From NCBI GenBank assembly GCA_002428415.1, contig DIWI01000014.1, forward strand, positions 762-36,193: DNA of 35,432 bases. The letters run 5' to 3'. This document shows positions 8,089 to 15,736 of this stretch, one piece after another. The notes beneath the pieces were generated by a model. That model saw nothing but the letters and a program-made list of their open reading frames with translations, was not told the DNA's origin and ran no database searches. The position numbers were made by a program, and so were the translations under genes. The stretch comes from Clostridiaceae bacterium UBA6110. Lineage in GTDB: Bacteria; Bacillota; Clostridia; Clostridiales; Clostridiaceae. Each line of letters opens with the position of its first letter. Positions within the stretch are counted from its first letter, which is position 1.

Positions 8089-9222
8089 CTATTTTACTTC
8101 TACGAACTTTCCGCCTTCGATCTTGACAACGGTGAACGGCCTTACAGAGTCTCTGTTCTCATTGAACTTTGTCGCTCCTGTAACTCCGTTATACTGTATC
8201 TTCTCCACTTCGTCCCTTATTTTCGCCCTGTCAGTTGTCTTGGCATTCTGTATTGCAGTGAGGATTATACCCATGCTGTCATATGCCTGTGCTGTAAGGC
8301 TTGAAGGGTTCGAACCATACTTTGTCTTGTAGGCTTCAACAAACTTTGAAACCTCTGGCTTTGTAGATCCCGAGAAGAACTGTGCAGGGAAGTGTATTCC
8401 TTCAGCATTTTCCTTTGCAAGCTCTATGAGCTGCTGGCTGTATGCATTTGAGAAACCTACGAACTGTATGTCCTTGTTGACTGCCTTGTACTGTGTCGCA
8501 AGTGGTGCAAGCGTGTTGTACATCGCAGCGACTATGACAACCTCAGCGCCTGCGCTGTTGAGCTGTGATATGTTAGGGCTGAAGTCAACTGTTCCGTCAA
8601 CTATCTCCTGATGGCCAACAAGCTCTCCGCCAAGCTCAGTTATAAGCTTCTTGACTATGCCTGCTGTGTTTGTTCCCCAGTCGGTCTTGACTGACAATAC
8701 TCCTATCTTCTTCTTTCCAAGTGTCTTGAGAGCTATCTCGACTGCCGCCTTGGACTCGATGGAGATTACAGTGTTGTTCCTGAATATGTAGTTTCCTTCC
8801 TTTGTGAAGTCAGCATGTGATGCTGAGGGGGATATGTTTACGATCCCTGTCTCCTGGTACTTTGGAGTTGCTGCCATTGCTACGCCTGATGCGAAGTGTC
8901 CGATTACAGCAGATATGCTCTTATCGCTTGCTATCTTCTCAGCGATTGTCGCAGCCTCTTCTCCGTTGTTCTTGTCATCGTATACGACAACCTCGATCTT
9001 TCTTCCGAGGACTCCGCCCTTTGCGTTCCATTCCTCAGCCATGAGGTTTACCGCATTCTTGAAGCCTGTTCCGTATTCTGCATAGTCACCTGTCTGAGGT
9101 GCTGCCACCGCTATCTTTATGGGGTCTGTCTGTGCCGGGGCCTTGGATCCGCATCCTGCAAGTATTGGCAGGATCATTGTCGAGATTGCTGCAAGGGCTA
9201 CAAGTTTAGTGATTTTCTTCAT
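8089..9222 (-). CDS. livK: ABC transporter substrate-binding lipoprotein, LivK/periplasmic-binding type I
   Basis: The 377-residue protein has a lipoprotein signal MKKITKLVALAAISTMIL ending in the lipobox LAGC, so it should be tethered to the outer face of the membrane. The mature part starts KIAVAAPQTGDYAEYG and includes VIGHFASGVAMAATP and FRNNTVIS, typical of type I binding proteins for branched-chain amino acids, amides or urea. The start follows AAAGGGG by six bases; an in-frame ATG at 9258 has no ribosome site. It is the second gene of the operon, after the ATC-hydrolase homologue. Confidence 0.93.
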   Translation of the reverse strand: MKKITKLVALAAISTMILPILAGCGSKAPAQTDPIKIAVAAPQTGDYAEYGTGFKNAVNLMAEEWNAKGGVLGRKIEVVVYDDKNNGEEAATIAEKIASDKSISAVIGHFASGVAMAATPKYQETGIVNISPSASHADFTKEGNYIFRNNTVISIESKAAVEIALKTLGKKKIGVLSVKTDWGTNTAGIVKKLITELGGELVGHQEIVDGTVDFSPNISQLNSAGAEVVIVAAMYNTLAPLATQYKAVNKDIQFVGFSNAYSQQLIELAKENAEGIHFPAQFFSGSTKPEVSKFVEAYKTKYGSNPSSLTAQAYDSMGIILTAIQNAKTTDRAKIRDEVEKIQYNGVTGATKFNENRDSVRPFTVVKIEGGKFVEVK

Positions 9223-9307
9223 GATTTTCCCCTTTCTGTCGATTGATTCTACATGCAACTACGTAAGAATTGGAGCATGAAACTGTCAAGATATTGTGGA
9301 GGTCAGC

Positions 9308-9805
9308 CTATTTGTGGAAATGAAGCTTGCAGGTCTTGCAGCTCTTTGCGATGGTGTCAGTCAGGTCAAATGTGTAGCCCATGGTCTCAGCTATTCCTCT
9401 GTCCCCGTCCATTGCCATGTCGCAAAGTAGCTCGCAGGTCTCGTCATCAAAGCCAAGCTTCTTCCATGCTGATATCAGCGGGCAGTAGTTGAATTCAACA
9501 ACCAGGTTATCCCTGTCAAGGCTCTTGACATCCATCTCGAAGTATTTCAGGACTCCCTCATGGAGGAACAGTGTCTTGAAGTACGGTATGTCCTGTGTGT
9601 CCACCATCTGATTCTTGATGGCCTCACCGTGGATCCTCCCCGTCTTTCTTATTGCAGCCCTTGTGAACGCTTCTGCGTCATATCCCATTGCCTTCGCTTC
9701 GGAATACATGAGACCCATCCAGGTTGCCCTGTGTTCTATTGCCGCCCTCAGCATATTCACCCTTTCATCAGTTGTAAGACTTGGAACATTCACGATATTT
9801 GTCAT
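9308..9805 (-). CDS. L-2-amino-thiazoline-4-carboxylic acid hydrolase family protein
   Basis: The 165-residue cytoplasmic protein resembles the ATC-hydrolase family (Pfam ATC_hydrolase). Recognisable stretches are EFNYCPLISAWKKLG, LCDMAMDGDRGIAE and the C-terminal CKTCKLHFHK, with several Cys and His residues in the conserved half. The founding Pseudomonas enzyme opens the thiazoline ring of L-ATC on the way to L-cysteine. Most homologues in anaerobes are untested. It is the first gene of the long operon, with GGGAGG just upstream. The far end of the operon has a cysteine desulfidase, which makes a cysteine-related role worth testing. Family assignment is from remembered motifs. Confidence 0.75.
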   Translation of the reverse strand: MTNIVNVPSLTTDERVNMLRAAIEHRATWMGLMYSEAKAMGYDAEAFTRAAIRKTGRIHGEAIKNQMVDTQDIPYFKTLFLHEGVLKYFEMDVKSLDRDNLVVEFNYCPLISAWKKLGFDDETCELLCDMAMDGDRGIAETMGYTFDLTDTIAKSCKTCKLHFHK

Positions 9806-9920
9806 ATTTTCCTCCCAGACTTTAATTTAATCTATTTTTACCCCATAGATTACAACATAATATATTCGCAGTTTTAGTTAATCATTTTTAAATTCAGGAC
9901 AATTTCCAGAATCCATAATC

Positions 9921-10001
9921 TTTCGTAATACGAAATCTCAACTTGATACATTTGCAATTTTCGACCTCATTTTTGTCATTTTCGCGTCTCATATTGAGAT
10001 T
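9921..10001 (-). promoter_or_regulatory. leader with two palindromes and competing inverted repeats
   Basis: Inside the predicted 5' leader are a 15-bp palindrome TTTCGTAATACGAAA (9921-9935) and a 13-bp palindrome TCTCATATTGAGA (9987-9999). In addition AATCTCAA (9934-9941) is an exact inverted match to TTGAGATT (9994-10001), so each can pair locally or over a distance. This could be a pair of protein operators (the operon's own Fis-type regulator is a candidate) or an RNA switch with exclusive stems. Which one applies cannot be decided from sequence. Confidence 0.5.
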
Positions 10002-10027
10002 AGCCGTATCTTTTTGCTACATTTCAA

Positions 10028-10056
10028 ATTATATATGACACTGTAAACATTATCAA
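10028..10056 (-). promoter_or_regulatory. vegetative-type promoter of the ATCH-liv-dhaKL operon
   Basis: On the minus strand, -35 TTGATA (10056-10051) and -10 TATAAT (10033-10028) are separated by 17 bp. The expected start near 10021 gives a leader of about 215 nt. I see no -24/-12 element in this region, in agreement with the regulator lacking GAFTGA. Confidence 0.65.
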
Positions 10057-10135
10057 TACCCTAAGTAAACTTTTACATGTTTTGTCCCAAATTAAAATTC
10101 GACAAACAAATCCTGCGTTTTGGTATAAGCAAAAA

Positions 10136-10164
10136 GGCGCCAGAAGATTTTCTCTTCAAGCGCC
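10136..10164 (-). terminator. rho-independent terminator, minus strand
   Basis: Arms GGCGC and GAAGA pair with TCTTC and GCGCC across a five-base loop, with a small internal mismatch. On the minus strand it is followed by TTTTT. It would stop transcription from the ADP-ribose operon, 275 bp past the last stop codon. Confidence 0.65.
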
Positions 10165-10438
10165 GTTACTTATGTTGTTATTATATTTTCATAATAACGA
10201 TAAGTCAATATGATTTTTCAAAGAAATGAACATAATTTGAATAAGTTGAAAAAATATTTGGTCAAATTCCAATATTTCGCTAAATCAGCCTTTGGAATTC
10301 ATTCAGCATAACATGTTCCTGCAATCAGGAATAAGCAGACAGTTCCACCTTCTCAAATGCAGAATAAAAAATTACCACCTGAACGAAAATCCACCAAATG
10401 AAGTACCCGTCAGACTTTAGCTGACGGACACTTCAACA
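10165..10438. other. non-coding stretch after the ADP-ribosylglycohydrolase gene
   Basis: I see no supported ORF here. It holds an AT-rich 8-bp dyad (GTTATTAT / ATAATAAC, 10177-10198). Directly after the glycohydrolase stop there is a strong hairpin (10399-10435: TGAAGT plus CCGTCAG pairing with CTGACGG plus ACTTCA) that lacks a T-run. The rest is AT-rich with no recognisable element. Confidence 0.5.
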
Positions 10439-11248
10439 TTATACAAATAAGTTATTCGATCCTGACTTTCTGACGTACTCTTCTCTGAATCTCCTGACTA
10501 TTTCTCCCAGCTTGTCGTCAAGGAATGTGAACGCCCTTTCTTCAAGCTCCACCGGGATCCCATATGCTGCTTCAGCGATGCTCCCCGTTATTGCTGCAAG
10601 AGTATCGCTGTCACCACCGAGTGAAATGGCATTCCTTATGGCATCCTCGAAACCTGCGCTCTCAAGGAAAGCAGTTATTGCCTGTGGGACCGTCTCCTGA
10701 CAGGTCTCATTGAACCTATAGCTGGGTCGTATCTCAGACAGGCTCCTTGAAAGATCATAGCCATACCTTCTCACCACATATTCCCTTATGGTATCCTTGG
10801 AGCTTCCTGTCCTTGCAAGGTAGATGCAGGCCGCAGTTGCCTGTGCCCCCTTTATCCCTTCAGGATGGCTGTGTGTCACTTCTGCGCTGAGTCCTGCTTT
10901 TTCCTCTACCTGTCCTATGCTGTCATACGCCCAGGCAACAGGCGATACCCTCATGGCTGAGCCGTTTCCAAAGCTTCCATAGGGAGCTGTATCATGAGAA
11001 AAAAGCCAGCTTCCGAACCTTCCGCCGTATCCTGCTTTTGGGTACAGTCTTCCAAGCTTCTTCATTGAGGAGACAAAGTCGTCCTTGTCTCCCCCTTTTT
11101 CAATGCCTTCCGCAATCGCCACCGTCATAACCGTATCATCAGTGAAGAAACATCTTCTTTCGAGAAACGGAAAGTCCTTGGTCTTTATGTTATTCCACTC
11201 GTATACCGATCCCGCGATATCCCCGATTATTGCTCCAAGCATGGTCAT
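10439..11248 (-). CDS. ADP-ribosylglycohydrolase (DraG/ARH family)
   Basis: The 269-residue protein has the all-helical ADP-ribosylglycohydrolase signatures. GAIIGDIAGSVYEW at the N-terminus and TDDTVMT (about residues 35-41) match the first half of the dinuclear Mg site; GGDSDTLAAITG near residue 210 matches the second. GNGSAMRVSP and THSHPEGIKGAQA are also family-typical. It would remove ADP-ribose from proteins or small molecules in the cytoplasm. The ATGA overlap with the upstream VWA gene indicates translational coupling. It is the last gene of a macrodomain, VWA, DraG operon. All metal ligands appear intact, so activity is likely, but the target is unknown. Confidence 0.9.
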   Translation of the reverse strand: MTMLGAIIGDIAGSVYEWNNIKTKDFPFLERRCFFTDDTVMTVAIAEGIEKGGDKDDFVSSMKKLGRLYPKAGYGGRFGSWLFSHDTAPYGSFGNGSAMRVSPVAWAYDSIGQVEEKAGLSAEVTHSHPEGIKGAQATAACIYLARTGSSKDTIREYVVRRYGYDLSRSLSEIRPSYRFNETCQETVPQAITAFLESAGFEDAIRNAISLGGDSDTLAAITGSIAEAAYGIPVELEERAFTFLDDKLGEIVRRFREEYVRKSGSNNLFV

Positions 11249-11898
11249 CTGTTCCCCCTTCGCTTCTTGAAGTCCTCATCGATTCGGTCCTTCCAGTCCT
11301 TGGGGATGCTGCTTTCTGCCCTCATGAAGCTGACAGTCTCGCTTATGACCTCATAGTTGAGCTGAGTGCCGAGGCTGTCAGAATTGTAGTTTGCAGCCCT
11401 GTCCTTGTCTATGCCGAAGCGCTCCGCTGTGGCAACAGCATCTATGTTTGCACCCAGGAACATGAACTCCCATCCGTACTTTTCCTTCTGACGCCCAATC
11501 ATATGCCTTATCTTCTCATAGGTGAACTCACGGCTTGCATTCTCCATCCCGTCGGTGGTTATGATGAACATGATGTTCTCAGCCTTTTCATCCTCAGCTG
11601 TATGCCTCTGCACATTCACTATCTTGTTGACAGTATTGCCTATGGCATCAAGGAGCGCCGTGCTGCCTCTTACGAAATATTCCTTGTCAGTAATCGGAGC
11701 GACACCCTTTAGGTTTATCCTGTCATGGAGCAGCTCATACCTGTCGTCAAACAGCACCGTAGTAAGGATGACATCCCCAGGTTCCTTCCTCTGCTTATCA
11801 AGCAGCGCATTGTATCCGCCTATGGTGTCGCTTTCAAGTCCACTCATCGATCCGCTTCTGTCAAGGATGAATACCAGCTCAGTAAGATTCTTTTTCAT
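11245..11898 (-). CDS. VWA-domain protein with intact MIDAS motif
   Basis: The 217-residue soluble protein is almost entirely one von Willebrand A domain. It has the MIDAS motif DRSGSMSG (residues 12-19), the Thr of RGSTALLDAIG and the Asp of TTDGMEN. There is no signal peptide or membrane segment, so a cytoplasmic metal-dependent protein-binding role is likely. Related short VWA proteins occur in TerD/TerY-type stress clusters. GGAGG lies upstream, and just before it is a 7-bp hairpin (11912-11930). It is sandwiched between two ADP-ribose-processing genes, which suggests it organises or recognises their target. Confidence 0.87.
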   Translation of the reverse strand: MKKNLTELVFILDRSGSMSGLESDTIGGYNALLDKQRKEPGDVILTTVLFDDRYELLHDRINLKGVAPITDKEYFVRGSTALLDAIGNTVNKIVNVQRHTAEDEKAENIMFIITTDGMENASREFTYEKIRHMIGRQKEKYGWEFMFLGANIDAVATAERFGIDKDRAANYNSDSLGTQLNYEVISETVSFMRAESSIPKDWKDRIDEDFKKRRGNR

Positions 11899-12002
11899 TT
11901 TGATTACCTCCAGATCATTCTTTATGATCTAAGGTTACCATTTCCAAAATACCTGAAGGTCGCCCCTGAAGCGACAAATAATTATTCGAAATTGTTTTCT
12001 GT

Positions 12003-12992
12003 TCAGACACCTATGGTCGCCTGGTCAAAAGCAAACAGAACCTCGTTGATCTCATAGATGTTGTAGTTATTTTGCTCTATGAAGTACTGGATTATAATAT
12101 CTGACTTGCTGCTGCTTGACAGGGCATACCCCGCCTTCATCAGAAGATCCCTTGTCTCGTCAAGGCTTAGCTCCAGGGCGATTGCAAATGCAATGGCCGT
12201 AGGCTTGCTCGGCTTATAGAAGACATCGTTCTTTATCTTCGAGAACAGCTTCCTGTCAACATTCGCCTTCTTGTATACGACGCTATCCTTTATGTCCTTC
12301 TCATCAATTAGCCTTATGAGGCTTTTGGAGAAGGTCTCATCCATCTGCCCGAGCACCTCATCGAGGCTTCTTTTGCTCTTCCTTGGGATTGCCTGAGAAT
12401 CCACGGAAGACATCATCGCTTCCTCAAGCATAACTTCACTACGTCTTCTAGCTGCAGGCTTTTCCTCTACGTACCTTTCATCTATGTACTGGGTGATTGA
12501 AGAGTACAGCTTACTGGAAAGCATGAAGGATTGCTTGTCATATACCACGAGATATACGGTCATGTCGTGCTCAAGCAGAAAGTTTCCTATTGCAGAAATT
12601 GCTGTACCAAGAGCCCTGTCCTTCGGATACCCAAAGCTCCCTGAGGAAATAAGGGGAAACGCAATGCTTTCAAGACCTTTCTCTTTGGCAAGCTCAAGTG
12701 AATTTCTGTAGCAATCCCTGAGAAGCCCTTCTTCGCCAGAATTTCCACCCTTCCATACAGGACCTGCCGTATGGATGACATACCTTGCAGGAAGGTCGTA
12801 TCCCTTGGTGATCCTTGCCTGCCCAACAGGCAATACTCCCAAAGACCTGCACTCCTCTGCAAGCAGCGGCCCTGCTGCCTTGTGTATTTCATGGTCAGTT
12901 CCACCACCTCCGTCAAGTTTCTCGTTTGTCGGGTTGACTATCGCATCTGCATGAACCCTTGTAATGTCGTCTCGTATGATTTCAAGCGGCAC
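12003..12992 (-). CDS. macrodomain protein with C-terminal helical extension
   Basis: Residues 1 to about 170 form a macrodomain of the MacroD-like type: DAIVNPTN, GGGGTDHEIHKAAG and PLISSGSFGYPKDRA are the ADP-ribose-binding loops. About 160 further residues follow. After a charged linker (about 175-215), a helical block with VYKKANVDRKLFSKIKN and ALELSLDETRDLLMKAGYAL resembles an XRE-like helix-turn-helix domain seen fused or adjacent to such proteins in other Firmicutes. The start is GTG behind GGAGGTGGA. Expected activities are ADP-ribose binding or removal of mono-ADP-ribose or O-acetyl-ADP-ribose. It is the first large gene of the ADP-ribose operon. Confidence 0.87.
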   Translation of the reverse strand: MPLEIIRDDITRVHADAIVNPTNEKLDGGGGTDHEIHKAAGPLLAEECRSLGVLPVGQARITKGYDLPARYVIHTAGPVWKGGNSGEEGLLRDCYRNSLELAKEKGLESIAFPLISSGSFGYPKDRALGTAISAIGNFLLEHDMTVYLVVYDKQSFMLSSKLYSSITQYIDERYVEEKPAARRRSEVMLEEAMMSSVDSQAIPRKSKRSLDEVLGQMDETFSKSLIRLIDEKDIKDSVVYKKANVDRKLFSKIKNDVFYKPSKPTAIAFAIALELSLDETRDLLMKAGYALSSSSKSDIIIQYFIEQNNYNIYEINEVLFAFDQATIGV

Positions 12993-13065
12993 AGCTCCAC
13001 CTCCACTGATATTTGCGCTCTCGCATCCTATCGCTTAAGAAGCCCAGAAGGACTTTCTTATGCAT
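12982..13065 (-). CDS. possible 27-residue leader ORF before the macrodomain gene
   Basis: ATG at 13065 is preceded by AGGGGAG and opens 27 codons (MHKKVLLGFLSDRMRERKYQ and seven more), stopping at TGA 11 bp inside the macrodomain gene. The good ribosome site and overlap would allow translational coupling. There is no homology I can recognise, and the length is short enough for chance. Confidence 0.3.
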   Translation of the reverse strand: MHKKVLLGFLSDRMRERKYQWRWSCAA

Positions 13066-13144
13066 CTTCTCCCCTGATTATATCCCTTTTAAGTCCTGTC
13101 GAGTACTTGTATCATAAAGCAAAAGAGGTATAGACCCACAAAAG

Positions 13145-13188
13145 AAGGATATGCCATAGGATTCATCATCCTTATTCAGCATATCCTT
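13145..13188 (-). terminator. terminator-like hairpin after the SGNH hydrolase gene
   Basis: Ten-base arms AAGGATATGC and GCATATCCTT enclose a second small stem (AGGAT / ATCCT). On the minus strand it is followed by CTTTTG, so it is a moderate terminator for the gene ending at 13231. Confidence 0.6.
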
Positions 13189-13230
13189 TACAATTTCTTA
13201 TATTACTTATGGAAAACTCTTTAAGCCAGA

Positions 13231-14166
13231 TCAGAACGGACTGGAATAGGTAGCAAATTCAACCGTGGCTATAATAATATGTCCAAATGTATTTGGATGA
13301 GGATCAACATATGCAGCTACCTTTAACGGCTCCATTTCAAGCGCACTGGCTATTGCCATATCCGAATCAAATGCTACCAGGTCGTATGGTCCTGCATATG
13401 ACTTAAAGCCATTGTAGACATCTGCTACAGCAAATCCGCCATCTGCGTAGATGGCCCATATGAAATTATTGATCTGTCTTACATATTTGTCTACAAGCTT
13501 ATATAAAGGGTCATCGGTCTCAAGAGGATTATACAGGGTGTTTAAGACGATCATCGAGTCTGGAGCAAGTACTCTTACTTCAGCGATTATTTGCGGCAAA
13601 TCGTTCTTGAAGGACTTAACACCTGCCTTGAATGCAGTAGCGAGCTGGCCGCTCGGGTTGTTCAGGTTGCTGTATGCAGCCAAGGCATCCTCTTCACCCA
13701 TCATATTTATGTTATAGATCAATTGTGTGAAATCAGCCTCTGTTATGTCACCTTCCAGGATTACACCGAAAGCGCTGAAAATAGCTTCAATAAACGGTGT
13801 TAGCAGGTTGTTGCCACCGATGTTTATTGTAACAAGATTTCGTCCCGAAAGTGTATATCTATAGGCCAGATCAGATGTTAACAAACCCAGCATTTCGGAC
13901 GAATCAAGTCCCGGAATTCCTGCATTGAGATAATCAACAGCTATATAATCATCCAATGTATCCTTAAGCATGTCAGCATATCCATAGTATAGAGGGTAAG
14001 GGTATGTAGGAGCGTACGCTGACATACCATAGGTAACAGAATCCCCTAGCGCGACATAGTGCAGTGTCATGGGCTGGGCAGATGCTGAGGTTGAAGTGAA
14101 GAAAACAGTGAAAAGCATAAACATAGCAGCAACCATAGCTATTAACTTCTTAGCCGGTCTTTTCAT
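13231..14166 (-). CDS. secreted SGNH/GDSL-family hydrolase
   Basis: The 311-residue protein has a cleavable signal peptide (charged MKRPAKK, hydrophobic stretch, ASAQP cleavage zone near residue 31). The SGNH blocks are visible: ALGDSVTYG with the nucleophile Ser, the block III Asn in INIGGNN, and DPHPNTFGH with the catalytic Asp and His at the C-terminus. It is probably an esterase or lipase acting outside the cell; the substrate cannot be told. The ATG at 14166 follows GGGTG. A GTG four codons upstream (14178) is an alternative. The gene is monocistronic, with its own promoter (14215-14243) and a terminator-like hairpin. Confidence 0.88.
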   Translation of the reverse strand: MKRPAKKLIAMVAAMFMLFTVFFTSTSASAQPMTLHYVALGDSVTYGMSAYAPTYPYPLYYGYADMLKDTLDDYIAVDYLNAGIPGLDSSEMLGLLTSDLAYRYTLSGRNLVTINIGGNNLLTPFIEAIFSAFGVILEGDITEADFTQLIYNINMMGEEDALAAYSNLNNPSGQLATAFKAGVKSFKNDLPQIIAEVRVLAPDSMIVLNTLYNPLETDDPLYKLVDKYVRQINNFIWAIYADGGFAVADVYNGFKSYAGPYDLVAFDSDMAIASALEMEPLKVAAYVDPHPNTFGHIIIATVEFATYSSPF

Positions 14167-14214
14167 ATTTACACCCACTTTTCCAGAGATTCCCCTCTGT
14201 ATTTTTATACCTTA

Positions 14215-14243
14215 ATTATCCGACATTCAAAGCACGTCTACAA
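14215..14243 (-). promoter_or_regulatory. promoter of the SGNH hydrolase gene
   Basis: On the minus strand, -35 TTGTAG (14243-14238) and -10 GATAAT (14220-14215) are 17 bp apart, about 50 bp before the start codon. Confidence 0.5.
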
Positions 14244-14371
14244 TGCATAAGGTATAACTTTATGGTATGTACACAATATGACATTATTGTTCATTTTTTG
14301 ACCTGCGTTCCTATTTTTGTTAAATACCACAGGTGCTACTACGCTTTAAGTAAAATCATAAGAGTAGCATA

Positions 14372-14397
14372 AACGAAAAGGCTGCCATACTGCAGCC
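14372..14397 (-). terminator. terminator after the sugar aminotransferase gene
   Basis: The 6-bp stem GGCTGC / GCAGCC with a six-base loop (14380-14397) is followed on the minus strand by TTTTCGTTT. It lies 110 bp past the stop at 14510. The 14398-14509 stretch between them shows nothing else. Confidence 0.6.
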
Positions 14398-14509
14398 ATC
14401 GAAATATGAAATATTAATTTCCCTTTTTTTACCACAGCTCTCATAAATTGACCATACAATGCCAGAAGTTATTGTAATAAATATTTGTAGTGCTACCGAC
14501 AAATGTGTA

Positions 14510-15652
14510 TTATCCCATATATTCATCTATGGCCGAACAAACTCTGTCGATGTCCTCATCCTTCAGCCCCATGTGCATGGGCAGCCTTAAAATTCTCCCT
14601 GCAACGCTGTTTGTTACACTCATTTCACCCTCGCAGCGTCCTGCGCTTCTGCCGATAGATGTGTCATGAAGCGGTTCATAGTGAGTGAAGGCCTCTATCC
14701 TTCTTTCATGAAGATGCGCCTTGAGATTATCCCTTTCCTGCCTGCCATTAACCAGGGTATAGAAGACATGTCCGTTTATACCTGCACTCTCGGGGACCCT
14801 GCATAACCTCAGGTCACCCTCTGCTTCAAGATTACTTAGCTTGTCATGGTACATGTGCCAGATTTCACGCCTTCTCCTTGTTACCTCATCGAGTCTTCCA
14901 AGCGAAGCTTCCAGGTACGCCATGGAAAATGCCGGCATCTGGTACTCACCACCCGGTCTCTTCCATCTGTATGAACTTACCCTGCCTTCCCTGTAGGCTA
15001 CCCTGTCAGTACCCTGATAGATTATTTCGGATACTATGTCCCTTAGATTTCCATCATTTACGAATAGGCATCCTCCAAGTCCGGAAGATGTTATGTTCTT
15101 TGATGAGTGGAAGCTTATTGCACCCATTGTTCCGAATGTACCCAAAGCTCCCCCCTTGTAGCTTGCACCTATGCAGTGTGCAGCATCCTCAAGAAAAAAA
15201 GCTCCGCTTTTTGAAGCAAGTTCCTGCAGTGACGATATGTCGGCAGTCACTCCACCATAGTGAATTGGCACTATGGCCCTGGTCTTTCCGGTAACGGCTC
15301 TTTCAACTGATTTAGGGTCAAGGTTGCAGGTATCTGACTCGATGTCCGCAAAGACTATGGTTGCGCCAGCCCTTTGGAATGCATTGGCGGTGGCAGGATA
15401 GGTGAAGGATGGGATGATGACCTCGTCTCCAGGCTTGAAGTCCATTGCAAGGGCCATGACCTCAAGAGCTGCCGTACCGGACTGCATGAAAAATGGCGAT
15501 GTTTCACCACTGTAAAGGTCAATTGAAGAAAGCCTCCTCTGAAGCATCTCTTCAATTATGTCACTTTCAAAAAGGCTGCGCCTTGAAGTTTCTGTTGCCC
15601 TTTTGAAAATCTCCTCATTCCCATATGGTTCATTGAATCTTATCCAGTCCAT
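14510..15652 (-). CDS. DegT/DnrJ/EryC1/StrS sugar aminotransferase, WecE/RffA-like
   Basis: The 380-residue PLP-dependent enzyme has QSGTAALEVMALAM (cofactor phosphate pocket), LEDAAHCIGA (Asp contacting the PLP ring) and SFHSSKNITSSGLGG with the Schiff-base lysine. The segment GTDRVAYREGRVSSYRW closely follows the pattern of TDP-4-oxo-6-deoxy-D-glucose aminotransferases (WecE), so a nucleotide 4-amino-4,6-dideoxyhexose for surface glycans is the likely product. No nucleotidyltransferase or dehydratase gene is nearby. GGAGG precedes the ATG. Only 84 bp, most of it a strong hairpin, separates it from the upstream rhodanese gene, so it may depend on read-through. Confidence 0.85.
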   Translation of the reverse strand: MDWIRFNEPYGNEEIFKRATETSRRSLFESDIIEEMLQRRLSSIDLYSGETSPFFMQSGTAALEVMALAMDFKPGDEVIIPSFTYPATANAFQRAGATIVFADIESDTCNLDPKSVERAVTGKTRAIVPIHYGGVTADISSLQELASKSGAFFLEDAAHCIGASYKGGALGTFGTMGAISFHSSKNITSSGLGGCLFVNDGNLRDIVSEIIYQGTDRVAYREGRVSSYRWKRPGGEYQMPAFSMAYLEASLGRLDEVTRRRREIWHMYHDKLSNLEAEGDLRLCRVPESAGINGHVFYTLVNGRQERDNLKAHLHERRIEAFTHYEPLHDTSIGRSAGRCEGEMSVTNSVAGRILRLPMHMGLKDEDIDRVCSAIDEYMG

Positions 15653-15681
15653 ACTTACTGCCTCCGCGTCTTGAAAAATAA

Positions 15682-15714
15682 GTGCCTTTCCATGATTTTA
15701 TCACGAAAAGGCAC
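15682..15714 (-). terminator. strong hairpin terminator, usable on both strands
   Basis: A 14-bp stem (including two G-U pairs in RNA) starts GTGCCTTT and ends AAAGGCAC, with loop TAAAA on the minus strand. It is followed by TTATTTTTC on the minus strand and by CTTTTTT on the plus strand. It ends the rhodanese operon but also lies between it and the aminotransferase gene. Confidence 0.75.
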
Positions 15715-15736
15715 CTTTTTTACTATTCTGTTCTTA

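Noticed and set aside
9806..10027. A known riboswitch class in the long leader
   Set aside because: I could not match it to any conserved riboswitch core; only palindromes and a long-range repeat are visible.
10177..10198. AT-rich dyad as a terminator
   Set aside because: Stem has no G/C beyond its ends and no following T-run; the real terminator is at 10136-10164.
13077..13102. Promoter TCGACA / TATAAT before the macrodomain operon
   Set aside because: The elements are only 14 bp apart; the TATAAT may be real but the -35 cannot be supported.
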